This document shows positions 24,801-35,454 of a stretch of DNA of 64,000 nt, one piece after another. This stretch comes from Reticulascus tulasneorum. Its lineage: Eukaryota; Ascomycota; Sordariomycetes; Glomerellales; Reticulascaceae. The DNA lies in NCBI GenBank assembly GCA_001557505.1, contig LSAX01000010.1, positions 2,108,001 through 2,172,000 on the forward strand, written 5' to 3'. Numbering within the stretch: position 1 is the first letter of the stretch; every line of letters begins with the position of its first letter. The notes beneath the pieces are model-generated. The model was given only the letters and a program-made list of their open reading frames with translations, made no database searches and was not told the DNA's origin. A program made the position numbers and the translations under genes.

Positions 24801-26514
24801 TTATCTTGAGATGCATTCACCTCCGAACACCCCCGCACTGCCGAATCCGAGACCTCCGAGGGCCGTCAAACCCCAAGTCAAAGCAGCGGATTCCCAATCC
24901 AAGTCACCATCAGGGACAACGTCTCCTTCAACAGCGGCAACGCTCTCGGTCGGCATGGGTATGTAATTGTCGTTGGGGGCTTGATCAGGATCCACCTTGA
25001 CCTTTCGCGGTCGGCCGCGACGGGTGCCCTTCGGGGCCGGCGGTTCATCAGCCTCCTCTGTCTTTGCTTTTGTGTGTCGGCCTGTTCGTCGCAGAGAAGA
25101 CGAGCCCTCAGCCTTGACTAGATCAGATCCCGGTGTGGGTTTCTTATCCTCTAGCTGCTCTGTCAATGGATGCGCAGCCAAAGTGTCGCCTCTGTAAAAT
25201 GGGATCGAAGATACCAGAATGTCGCCGACGTCCAAGGCACGGATTGCAGCCCATAATCCCAAACTGAAGCCGCTCAACAACACATCCCACCCAATAGCCG
25301 CAACAACAGGATGATCGGATGTCGCCCCCAGAACTCTCCCAAATGCTGTGGACGTGCGCTCCCATGTTGACCGTTCCTCCCTATTGAACGGCAAATATCT
25401 ACTATGCCGGTGATAATGGGCATCGGGGGTATTGTACGCTAGACCAACGGCGGTTGCCTTCGCATGGAAGACAAAACTAGCCAACGATAAGAAACGAAAC
25501 AGGTCCGTAAAGGAGCTGTAAGCGCTGTGCGGATGTGGGTGAACCGTTCCCCAGCCTACCGGGACAACAGCGGGAATGACGAGCGGGGCAAAGGTAAGAG
25601 CTCGTACAGACAGGACAAGGCCAGTAAAAGATCCAGAGCCTGCATTGTACGGAACCCAGAAAAGCAGCGCAAAGTTCAAGGCAAAGGCGGCGAGAAAGAG
25701 AGCCGGGTGTGCACACCAGTTCGCAGGCTTTGGCGGGAAAACCGAGTTCCGGATCCGCGCATATCTTGTAGCTAGGGGGTTCCCACCTTGCTCCGATGGT
25801 ATAGGGGCAGGCGTAAGCAGCAAGGCCAGGTAGAACAAATTCTGGGCGAAAGACAGGTTGACGAGGTGCGCCAACGCAAGGTAGGCCGACAAGTAGGGAA
25901 TGTTTCTCCTCCGCCCCTCGATTGACAATACCATACTCCACGATATCGTCGCGAGGTCAATCTGCTGGCCCCACCAGAACCTCCGAGCCCTTTCTGCCAC
26001 GATCTCGAAGGCATCGGTGTAGAAGGGAGTGTCTGTAAGCCATCTTGCGAGATAGACCTGGGTCGAGTTGTTGCCATAGGGAAGAACGCCTTTCTCGCCG
26101 TAGATGCTACAAGAAACAGTTAGCGGTTATCATGGCATAGGTTCGGAATTCATATCGACTGACCGAGCTGGAACCTCCACTGCACGCTCGTCGGCCCATG
26201 ATTTATATGACAATGTTGCATACTTGGTCGTGGAGTATCCGGCCAAGACCAGGCTGGTGAGCGAAAGGACGGCGAATACAGGCGTTAGGGTAAGTCTTCG
26301 AGTAAGTCTTGATCTTGTTCCCTGAGCTGGAGAAAGCTGTGAGTATGATCGATACAGGCCCCGGCCGACAGAGAAGCTTAAAAATGTCGCAATGAAGAGG
26401 TGGCCCGCGGCCGCTGCCAATGGCAGGTATCTAGCGATGCGGTCAGCCTTGAGATTCGAGTTTGGACTGTGTGAGGTTATACCTGACTTCTGGCTCTAGC
26501 GGTACTGGCGCCAT
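24801..26514 (-). CDS. Polytopic membrane protein with AT-hook-like C-terminal motif, unknown function
   Basis: Three exons, 26514-26483, 26430-26164 and 26106-24801, join in frame to 534 residues; the first codes for only 10 residues plus two bases. Junctions read PEVRYLPLAAAAG and VEVPARIYGEKGVLPYG. Several hydrophobic helices are visible: near residues 11-35, 65-85, 175-205, 240-275, about 300-330 and about 380-400. A luminal or loop segment contains NNST (potential N-glycosylation). After the last internal helices a hydrophilic tail of about 150 residues is Glu/Lys/Pro-rich and contains TRRGRPRKVK, matching the GRP core of an AT-hook, then a final hydrophobic Gly/Ala/Leu segment. No transporter signature is recognised. 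The AT-hook match may be chance in a basic tail. The family looks fungal-specific. Confidence 0.8.
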
Positions 26515-27973
26515 CTGCTCGGTGATTGAGAGTTCACTCTCACTGGCCAGCTCATACAAGTTTGGTTGCGATTCTAGTAGGTATTGCCCAGATATGCTGT
26601 ATTGAGTGTTGTGGTGGTTGCCAAACCTGGGAAGCGCGACCTGTTGGCGGGGGCGCGTCATAGCTTCCCGCCCACCATCCTTGCTGGGCATCGCCTGTTT
26701 TCTGGGGCAGAGCCAAGGCGTCATAATTGAGAGCCCGTGTGCGACGCCACAGCCACCACGGAAACTTGATCCCTGACCTTGTAACCAACCTAGAAATGGA
26801 CCAGGGGATGGAATCAAACATACGGAACCTTGAAAGTGCTCGTTTTGTTTTGTGTTCTTATTCTTCAATGTAAAACATTCCCTGACGTTTCCAAAGCTAC
26901 TATAATCAGTGACGCCGTTAGTTCACTTGTCATATGGACTTCGCGAGCCTTAGACCCAATATATTCCATCAAATTACTCAGGTTCCACCATGGGATGCAA
27001 GTTTGGTACTTCGGGTTGGTATGCAGCACTGAGCACGTAACTTGTACGTAGTAATAAATCCTTTGATAATTACTCGCTACAAAGTAAAAGCCTTGGTTCT
27101 TTTCCCAACTACATAACCACCCCACTTCAGATCTTGCATCGTACGCCAAACCGGCGGCACCATGCTCAACGGTTTGAAATATGAAGCCTCAATTGAGGCG
27201 TGTTGAATATCTTCTGGGACCTGCAATAGTCTGTTAAGACACTGCAGACAACGTAGACCTTAACAGGGAGTACATGGTCTTCGGTACTCGATCTCTGTGA
27301 GCTTCAACTCGTCCACAAACCGCACGAAGCCAGCAGCCTCGTCAACATCAAAGATAACCATGGGTCTCGGATGCTTATTTTCAAGTCGAACATCAACAAG
27401 TCTATGAGCTTAGTAGCTTTCCAGTGTTAAAATCAACACCAGTGGTATCCATATCTTCTCATGCGTTTCAAGCAATAGCACCTGCTGTAAGCGTGATATC
27501 AATAATACCTCCCGGCGTCACAGACACACCTTTCGATACGGTATTTGCTACCTAAAAGTGCCTTGAACTCAGTAAGAAGTACCAAATGCGGCGTGGCAGT
27601 GAACAGTCTACCCAATGCACGTAATGTGAGGTTCGACCGAGGTACCAAGTTAGCCCATACCTTGGTTGGTAAAGTTTGTCGACTCAGTCACAAAATTGTG
27701 AGTACACAGACGGTTACCCTGATCGCCAATGACGATCCATATATAACTGGTAGAATTTAGCCTACCTCCGATTCCATAGCCGTTGCCTCATAGTTCTAAT
27801 ATATAGTTACTGTATGAAGAACCCCATCATACGGTCCTCTCTCTCATTTCCTTGATTAACTTGACCACCCATCCAAACCACATAACGAACCAGGACCAGC
27901 TCAACTATAGGACACCACGACTAAATTCTAGAGTCCTGTAATAGATTTTGCAGCCCCTGACACGAGCCTCCCT
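26515..27973. other. 1.5-kb intergenic region
   Basis: Promoter of the membrane-protein gene on the left; on the right, AT-richer DNA with no convincing gene. The ORF upstream of 26514 in the same frame is leader sequence. Confidence 0.4.
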
Positions 27974-28636
27974 TTGCAGGACTACCACAGCATCCTCTGG
28001 GCAGATGAGCGCTATGTCCAAGCACTTGAATCACCGCAGGCGCTTGCAAAAGCCCGACAACGATTCGACGAGTTCACCCAATGTCAAGGTCGCTTAGAGG
28101 AAGATCGCCAGATATCCTTCATTTGCATTCCGACCGAGGCTGTAAAAACCATTCGCTATGTGGCCCGTGGCCGTTTTTGGCCGGTCGTGCTGAATTACAT
28201 CTCCATTCCATGGTGTTACCGAGCCGATGGAAAGTTTCCGGGATTGGCACATCCTCAAGCGCTTGTACTACATGACAAACCGCGTCCTGAAGATATGCAT
28301 ACATATGGAAACCGGCTTCGTGAACTACTCGAACAGCTTAGTATCACCAGCCATAATTTTGAACGGAGCTTGCTAAAGCCCGGAACGACTCCTCTTCCCG
28401 AATGCATGTGGGACTGGTTTGCAGGGATCCCAGGCAAGACAGCCGCACTTCGATACTACGCTCCTGATGCAGAGCAGGGTACGGGACCGGCGTCCGAGTA
28501 TCAAGATCAAAGAGACACTTTGGGTGGAACGACCAAAGATTATACAACACGGCCTAATTCAGAAGACGAACTGGAGAGCGGTGATATCGGATTCGGCAAG
28601 ATGTTTGAGCAAGTGGTTCAGCCGGATCTGGACTGA
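27974..28636 (+). pseudogene. Orphan ORF without ATG, possible gene remnant or 3' exon
   Basis: An open frame of about 220 codons starts directly after CCTTTGCAG, a good 3' splice site, but no upstream exon with an ATG could be joined in phase. The first internal Met lies about 105 codons in. Composition is protein-like (aromatic and charged residues mixed, segments such as RYVARGRFWPVVLNYISIPW), unlike neighbouring DNA. After the stop at 28636 another frame continues with protein-like sequence (DGHSRNYTSLGALYDPDG) to 28781, which suggests a frameshift or an unseen intron. It may be the 3' part of a decayed gene or a real gene whose first exon I could not find. No family is recognised. Confidence 0.4.
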
Positions 28637-29954
28637 CAGACTTGATGGACACTCTCGTAACTACACGTCTCTGGGGGCACTCTACGATCCAGATGGCATC
28701 GATGGGCTTGAAGAGGCGTCATCGGATATCTTAAAGCAGGAAAGCTTGGGGCAAGCCGTATCAAACGGCTCTGTGTCGTAGGCTCTTACATCAGGCCTGC
28801 CGTCGTGCTAAGTCGCTAGCATAGGCAAGATCGACATTTGTAATTGGAGTTTGCGGCCATCCTAGAGAAGCAAAAGACGCAAGATAATGTGAGTAGGTAA
28901 TTTAGGAACATGCTGATGATTTACTTATCATGAAGAAATACTCGCTCCAATATTCCTGTAAATAGCTACTTGAATATCTTGATATTGTACTATATATTCA
29001 CGGCAATATTTACTCGAATATTTCTGTGAATAGCTACTTGAACATCCATGTGCCACTGCACTGTTCAAATACGATCCACTTGAAGCTTCAGCACAGACCA
29101 TGGCGGAGAAAACGGTGTCGGGAGGCCGATTGGCCCTAATCCGCTCTGGGACTGGCCCCACAAAAAACCATCCAGCATAAAATTTCTGTTTCTCGCGCGA
29201 AGAGGCTTCCTTCTTCTTTCTCCTTCATCATCAGTAAGGGTTGTTTTTACACCGTCATGTGTTTAAATGATTACTTGCGTGGCGGCTCCGCTTCGGCGGC
29301 TTGCTGAGGGTTATCCAGCGTTTTATTACTGCTCGATGGGTTTCCTTCCGTTCCCGGCCCCCTACAGAATACTCCATGTGAACACCTTCCTTACCAGCCG
29401 TGGGCGACGTCTCTGCCAGGTTCTTGACTGTGGGGTGGTCTCAACATTGCAATGTGATGGATGTGCAGCATGTCGTGTCTGAGCTGGTGCGCTTTCCGAT
29501 TCATTTCTCTTTCAGGGAGATGAGTCAACGTCCGCACATGATGTGGCGTCAATAATTGGCCAGGGTTGCAATTAATACCTAGGCACGTCAACTGCCTCGG
29601 GAAGCCTAATTTAACATTTTCAGTTCTGATAACACAGATGCGTTGTTCCATTGTAACATCATATTATTATTTCCCTCTTGTGGTGGTGTGTGTACCCAGG
29701 GTACCGCAAATGAAAAAAAAGCAAATTCCATCCTCTGCGTGATACGTATCCTCAGTTCATGACCATGCCAGTCTCATTCTGAACTGTCAGTTCAGCACAC
29801 TTCCATCAATACTAGACAATCAAAGAGAAGTGACAAGGTCCTGTCCAAACGTAGCCCGACAAACTCTGCCCACCTTCTTTCAACACTCCACCGATACCCA
29901 TTGCCTTACAGAGATGGTAAGGAAGGCATCATCGGTTATGACCATGACAACACG
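28637..29954. other. AT-rich intergenic region, 1.3 kb
   Basis: Noticeably AT-rich around 28860-29060, where an imperfect 40-bp direct repeat lies. TA-rich composition would fit old repeat-induced point mutation, but this is not tested. No gene. Confidence 0.45.
28939..29051 (+). repeat. Imperfect direct repeat, about 40 bp, two copies
   Basis: Copies begin at 28939 and 29011 (offset 72) with TACTCG, and share the block AATAGCTACTTGAA after a variable AATATTyCTGTrA segment. The first copy has three extra bases. The DNA between is rich in ATATT. It may be a trace of a degraded repeat. Confidence 0.6.
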
Positions 29955-30592
29955 TTAAACATATGCGCGCGATCCGCTCGATCTACCATTCTTCCAAAAC
30001 AAGAAACAAATAAAGATCGTAGCCAAAGCGAAGCCAAACGTCACAAATTGCATGGCCTGATCTGCAAATCCTTTCTGGCAGGTACTCCTAAGCTCATCTT
30101 CTGAGCGGAACCCGTAGCCGTCACCCAATCTGCCCTGATTGAGCAAATCATTGTTCACCAGATCGGCGAGCTCTTCTAAGTTATTGGGTTTACAGGAGAT
30201 CCCGCGTAGCCCAATAGCGAATGCCTTGGACAGGTTAGTTCTACAAAAGAAACTGGACGGATTTGGGGCACTAACAATGCCTCCACCTAGGAGTAGCAGG
30301 CCGCTCAGGGCATCGACAACCATGACAATCAGGGTTGGGATTGCCTCGACGAATAACGATATCAAACCCAACGCCGCAGCCACGAACCCAAATGCACCTG
30401 TAAAGACGCTATATCTTGTCGTGGTGGGCGCACCCCCGTATCTTTGGCCATTCATCAACGAAACAGAGAGGCCCAGGACGACAATAGCGAAGATCGCCTG
30501 TGGACAAGTGTGTAAGCATTAAAATCGAGTACGAACGTGGCATGTTGCCCTACCTGGAGACCCCAGACTCCCAGACCGACGTATGTGAGCAT
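29955..30592 (-). CDS. MARVEL-like four-helix membrane protein
   Basis: Two exons, 30592-30554 and 30497-29955, with a 56-bp intron (GTAGGG...CCACAG), give 193 residues. Four hydrophobic helices lie at about residues 10-30, 45-66, 68-92 and 160-180, in the MARVEL/Nce102-like arrangement. A loop of about 65 residues between helices 3 and 4 has two Cys (CRTN and SCKP) and an acidic stretch, then a third Cys (STCQK). The last about 12 residues are basic and Ser/Gly-rich, probably cytosolic. Such proteins organise plasma-membrane domains or vesicle traffic. The role here is inferred from topology only. It is divergent from TIM23, sharing about 1.1 kb of upstream DNA. Confidence 0.78.
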
Positions 30593-31703
30593 TGTGACTT
30601 GCTCCGAACTTCCTTTGTTTAAGACTGTATTATGTTGGAGGCGGATGGCTTAAGAGAAGTATCGAATACAGCTCTCGCGTCGTTTGAAGTATTGAAGAAG
30701 CCACTGAGTCGGTTGTCGTACTACTGGCTATTCGTTGGGTGCTCTGGCAGGGATTCGAGGGATTCGAGAGAAAATATGAGAGGAAGAGAGAAAGGAACAG
30801 GAAATGGGAGGATGGGAAAAGCGGCAAGTATATGACTTATTATTGTTCAACGAGCAAATCATACGAAGTACATGGTTGGCTCATGGCTGTGACACATCAA
30901 TAAGGCGAGAAGGCAACCATGGGCCAACATCTTTCTCGATATGTTGGTGCGACGGTGGAACGGCACAGCCAGGCTGGGGGAAGATTAACACGAACACGGT
31001 CCTCTCGTCATCCCTGACCATACAACCGGGTGGCATTGGCTGCCCATCCATGCTCTCATCCTAGCACGTAGGAAGCATGGCCGTGGACCCCTTATGACGG
31101 CAAACCGCCCAGAGACCCGCGTATCGAGCTCCTGTCTGCCTCGCTAACGTCTGAAGGATGAGGCTGAACACTTGCTGTGCCTCGATCGTTGCAGGATGTC
31201 ACGCTCATTGATACTGCTAAAAAAGAACTTTATCATGGATGAGACAAAACCTAGTCTAGACAGGGGAAGGACTCGCAGTCCTTTGTCTGGGGAAGCTTGT
31301 AATAACCATCAAGATCGACTGCCGCCATTGGTTTGCGTGATGGGCTTGGGTATTCGTGACCGCGAACAGGCAGGTTGGTTTTGAGTTTACCTTCTGTTCC
31401 CCTAGGCGCTGGCCCCCCTGCAGCAGAGAAACGAAACGACGCGCTACCTATTTTAGGCAACAAGCACGTTCTCGCCCTCACCTGACGTCGCACGTGAGCC
31501 ATCTCAGATAAGAAAAAACTTGAACAGCATGAGCGAACGATAACGGGGACTACCAACGCACTGGCCAAGTCGCGCCGAAGCCCAAATTTTTTCGACAAGC
31601 TGGTGGCTTTCATCATCGGATCAGGCCTCCATGCTCCTCTCTCCTCGCAGCATCGATCGACCCTCGCAAACGCCCCTGATCTGACGCAGCCGTCTATCCC
31701 GTA
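30593..31703. promoter_or_regulatory. Divergent promoter region, MARVEL-like gene and TIM23
   Basis: About 1.1 kb between two diverging starts. A CRE-like TGACGTCG at 31483-31490 is followed at once by CACGTG (31491-31496), about 210 bp upstream of the TIM23 ATG. A minus-strand ORF (31251-31751) overlaps the TIM23 start and is not credible. The motif roles are inferred. Confidence 0.4.
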
Positions 31704-32478
31704 ATGTCGTCGCTTTGGGATACTCTCACTGGGCGCAAGTCGTCTCAGCAACCCAAATCACCCTCCTCCCAAACGACAACACAATCCTCCGAACCCACCA
31801 CTACTTTTAAGTCCACGTTCAGCGAATTCGATCCAGCAGCAGGACAAGGCGTTGAGGGCTTCCTTAAAAGCTCCTCATTCGCTGACCCTTCACAACTGCA
31901 CCCCCTAGCAGGACTGAACAAGGAGACTTTGGATTATCTAAGCCTCGAAGACTCGGCTCTTTCGGACCTTCCCGGCGGCCAATCTGTACTTCCATCTAGA
32001 GGTTTCACAGATGATCTCTGCTACGGAACCGGTGTTACGTACCTCACTGCCCTGTCCATAGGAGGAGCGTGGGGACTTCGAGAGGGATTGAGTAGGTCGG
32101 TCGGTCAGCCACCAAAACTAAGACTCAATTCGGTATTGAACGCCGTGACCCGGCGTGGGCCTTTCCTGGGCAATTCGGCTGGTGTAGTCGCAATTACCTA
32201 CAACTGCATCAACTCGGGCATTGGATATTTCAGAGGAAAGCATGATGCCGCAAACATGATCGCAGCCGGTGGCTTGAGTGGAATGATCTTCAAGAGCACG
32301 AGAGGAGTGCGGCCGATGTTGATCTCGGGAGGGATTGTAGCTTCAGTTGCTGGTGCTTGGGCAGTAAGTTGACCTCTTGACCGTGGTATCCCAGACACCG
32401 TGCTAATTTAATCTGCAGGTCACAAGGAGATCGCTGTTTCCTGCCCCCGAACCAGCCGAGGCGCATGCTCATATGTAA
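31704..32478 (+). CDS. TIM23: Mitochondrial inner-membrane translocase subunit Tim23
   Basis: Forms, with Tim17 and Tim50, the presequence translocase of the inner membrane. Exons 31704-32363 and 32419-32478 with a 55-bp intron (GTAAGT...CTGCAG) give 239 residues. Residues 1-95 are the hydrophilic, Ser/Thr-rich intermembrane-space domain with FDPAAGQGVEGFL and HPLAGLNKETLDYL. The Tim17/22/23 membrane domain starts at about residue 105 (DDLCYGTGVTYLTALSIGG) and has four helices with GxxxG spacing; the loop GYFRGKHDAANMIAAGG is characteristic. The second exon adds 19 residues, ending AEAHAHM. Length and order match fungal Tim23. Confidence 0.95.
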
Positions 32479-32942
32479 TCTGGCGATGATATCCTTACGT
32501 CTCCATTACTCCGGCGCCTCGATAATGAATTCCTCGATATCGTCGAGTGACGCCCTCTCGTGGGTGTCATGGATTTCCGATAGAAGACATTCTATTTTGT
32601 TTGAGTAGGGCATATAATACTCCTTGGAGTTTAAGGGCATTGCGTTGGACGATCTCTCCTCCCATGGACAGTGTAAATTATATAGGAAAGAGCATTAGAC
32701 CGCCTAAGGCTGGCAGTGGGCGTTTGACTGGGCTGCAATAAAAGCCATCAAAGTTCTCTCAACTGTTTTCCCATGTCTCCTTTCCATGTTCGATCTTGAC
32801 TTCTCCGTCCGTTCCCCAAATCTTGGCAGTTACTGAGGAACCTTCGTCCTTATTATTCTGATAGCTTAGTTTTCTTACTTCGAAACCCGTCAATCCATAT
32901 TTCGGTTTGCTTTTTGGCAGGTTCCAGATCCAGCTGTCTTTG
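32479..32942. other. Intergenic, TIM23 to unknown gene
   Basis: Terminator side of TIM23 and promoter of the next gene. No gene seen. Confidence 0.45.
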
Positions 32943-34163
32943 ATGGCGACTGTACTGGGCACTGGTTCTGCGCCAAGCCCCTCCCCTACTCAGATCCGGA
33001 ATATGCTGCTCGACCTCGTGCTTGATAATTGGCGTGCCAGAGCTGAGCGTATCTCATGGAGCGAACAAAACATATCACCTCTCCTTGGTCTTGATCAAAC
33101 ACAGCAAAATCGAACAAATGGCCTGACAATCTTTGACGGTCTAGATGGTTACTACTTCCTTCCGTTCGATGTCTCATCAGAACTCCCGCCGGGGGCACTC
33201 AAACAGCGTCTTGCTGCACGTCACGCTCAGGTCAAGCTAGCTTTCCAAACTGCTGACCATGCCGTCCGAAGAATGGTTGTACAGCTGCTAGACAGCGAAA
33301 TCATGCGGTGCTGCAGTTCTTCGGAATGGGAAGAGGATCCAGGGGAGGGTGCAACTGCCCATCGCAATCTGGATGAGCAACAGCAGCAACTGTGGCAGAA
33401 GAAGCTGGCCAGCATGAAAACAGGCGAAAAAGTAAGAGTTTTCCCATTCGAACAGCCTAGAAAGTCTCATGAACTCCTGAACATACGGATGGACCCGTTG
33501 CAGATCTGCTTGCAGACTCAGGGGCTATGAATATGCGGATTAGATATCCACATCGCTCCCACGGACGCTCCCACACTTCACTCACTTGTGTTCTACTGGT
33601 TGTTATACCCTGACGCTGACTATAACCTCCAATAGGTCAAACTAGTAGCGCAATGGCGTTTCATTCGTGGTCGAGCCTTGCCCTCATTCAATTCATTCAG
33701 CATCACCCTGATCGCGCTCAGCATCAGCAACGAGCTGACGAAGCACAACCACTTCTTACCAAAACGGATTACACTTTCAAAGTTTTTGAGCTTTCTGGAT
33801 GACCACTTGAAAGGCATGTGCGGGTCGGACAAAGAAATCCTACTTGAGACACAAGGTGCAACTGTGGAGGCGGCCATCAAGCACGCAACTACTTTGAACG
33901 AAGTACATAAGGCAAACCAATGGAAGAAGCGCCTCTCTCAACTTGAGGAACAGAGCGAGGCTGAAGGCAAGATGGACTGTTGGTACTATTGCTTCTCAAC
34001 CCAGCCAGGCCCGGGTTTTGGGAAGGGAGACGTTAAGTCCATGAAGATGGTCTCTGACGAGACTGCTTTTGTAGACATGATGAACGGAGTCAACGAGCAG
34101 AACCAAACCCTAGTTTTGATGAAGGTTTGGCAGGCTAGGATGTTCAAACTGGGTGGTACATAA
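32943..34163 (+). CDS. Hypothetical protein, unknown family
   Basis: Exons 32943-33431 and 33636-34163 join in phase across a 204-bp intron (GTAAGA...CCAATAG, branch CTGAC), giving 338 residues. The intron is long for this window and could hide a further short exon. The N-terminal half is rich in charged and aromatic residues, with a short QQQQ run; the second half has hydrophobic-amphipathic helices and ends with KVWQARMFKLGGT. There is no signal peptide and no clear membrane helix. I recognise no catalytic motif. It looks like a soluble cytosolic or nuclear protein of lineage-restricted occurrence. The join reads GEKVKLVAQWRF, keeping a protein-like pattern. Confidence 0.6.
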
Positions 34164-34643
34164 ATCGGACAGTAGCTGAAAGATGCCGCTTTAGGAATAT
34201 ATATTCTGAATATGACCATCAGCTGTGTAAAAAGTCTCGAATCAGCAAGACACGTCGATAGTTGTCAACACGAAATAGTGATTCAGACCAAGGAAAGTAT
34301 TTGGCTTGATAACAGAGCTTGCACAGCACTCGCTGAGAAGGCATACGGATGGCCGGTTCATAGTCAGGGTTTCTAAATCTCTGAGTTTTCGCCTCGGTTA
34401 TGTCAGGAGCGGCAACTCTTGTCTGAGTATCCCATCGGTAACATATTTGCGGAGGTTTGCTCTATCTTGGCCGGGCCGTGTTGAGGTTCACTCTGAGGAG
34501 CCGCCCCCCCCCCCCCCCCCCCCCCCCCCCCTTCATCCTTCCCCGTCTTGAATTGGTCATATTTGGTTCAGGAATGAGACAAATCAACAGCCATCAATAA
34601 TCCGAGTAGCGCTTCCCAACTCAAGCTTCTCTGCCACGCCCAC
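34164..34643. other. Intergenic containing a poly-C tract
   Basis: About 480 bp; includes an uninterrupted run of 28 C at 34504-34531. No gene. Confidence 0.5.
34504..34531 (+). repeat. Homopolymer of 28 cytosines
   Basis: Mononucleotide run flanked by CCG and TTCATCC. Its length may vary between reads and strains. Confidence 0.9.
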
Positions 34644-35240
34644 ATGTTCGGCCCCTTTGTTTTTAATGAAGATAACATATTGCCGGCCCACGCGATCTAC
34701 TACACTTTCGTTGACCTTACATCCTCGCTTGATTATTATCGGCACTGTCGTCATCCTCAAAATCACGATGTGTATGCCTTGCTGGCCATTCTCGGACGTC
34801 CACTACGAGGACGAAGACCCGTACACGTACCGATACGTGTGGGACGGAAACAGATACCATCTGGAGCTCATGGTAAGCTCACTCTCTTTTATCTTGGGTC
34901 ATCCCGGACATATTCCCCCGAGCGTTTTACACTGCATCATTCGCTTGTTCTCCCAGATATGCTGTCGCGCAAGTTTATCCCAGTTGCGAATCATGGATTC
35001 TGTGACTACTGCCGTGATGCGAACCACGTACTCCAGGTATCTACCGACACGCATGATGGGGATATGTCATCGATAGCTTACTGTCTTGGCCGTGAACTTT
35101 CATTGTGACTTACCCATTTGAACCCTTCCTTCATCCAACGCAAACAAAACTCTGAGCAGACGCTTGACAATACCATACCCGATACATGCACACCAGCCCC
35201 TATTTCCCAGCAGGAGTGCACGCTCTGCCGCCTTGCATAG
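34644..35240 (+). CDS. Tentative small three-exon protein, unknown
   Basis: Three segments join with consistent phase at canonical sites: 34644-34872, 34957-35036 and 35160-35240, giving 129 residues. Introns are 84 and 123 bp (GTAAGC...TCCCAG and GTATCT...GAGCAG). The last two exons read with Cys pairs (FCDYC and CTLC), which suggests a small metal-binding or disulfide protein. However, exon 1 also reads in another frame as MCMPCWPFSDVHYED..., which looks more protein-like but does not join to the Cys-pair frame. Either the exon 1 frame or the donor is wrong, or this is not a gene. Kept as a candidate only. Confidence 0.3.
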
Positions 35241-35454
35241 CGTGCCTTAGCAAACCCATTGATTTGAGTCTGAGAGAGTTGGAGCTGCCCAGGTCGCACC
35301 TTCCAGTTTCTTTCTTCCATTTCTTTCCCACCTCAAAGATCGCTACTTCTTCTCAAAAGGGTTGGGTCGCCGTCACACCTTCCTTTCATTCTTACGCTAC
35401 TAAGAGAGATGCTCCAAATGCCGTCAAACTGTCAACATCCGGATCGATTTGAAC

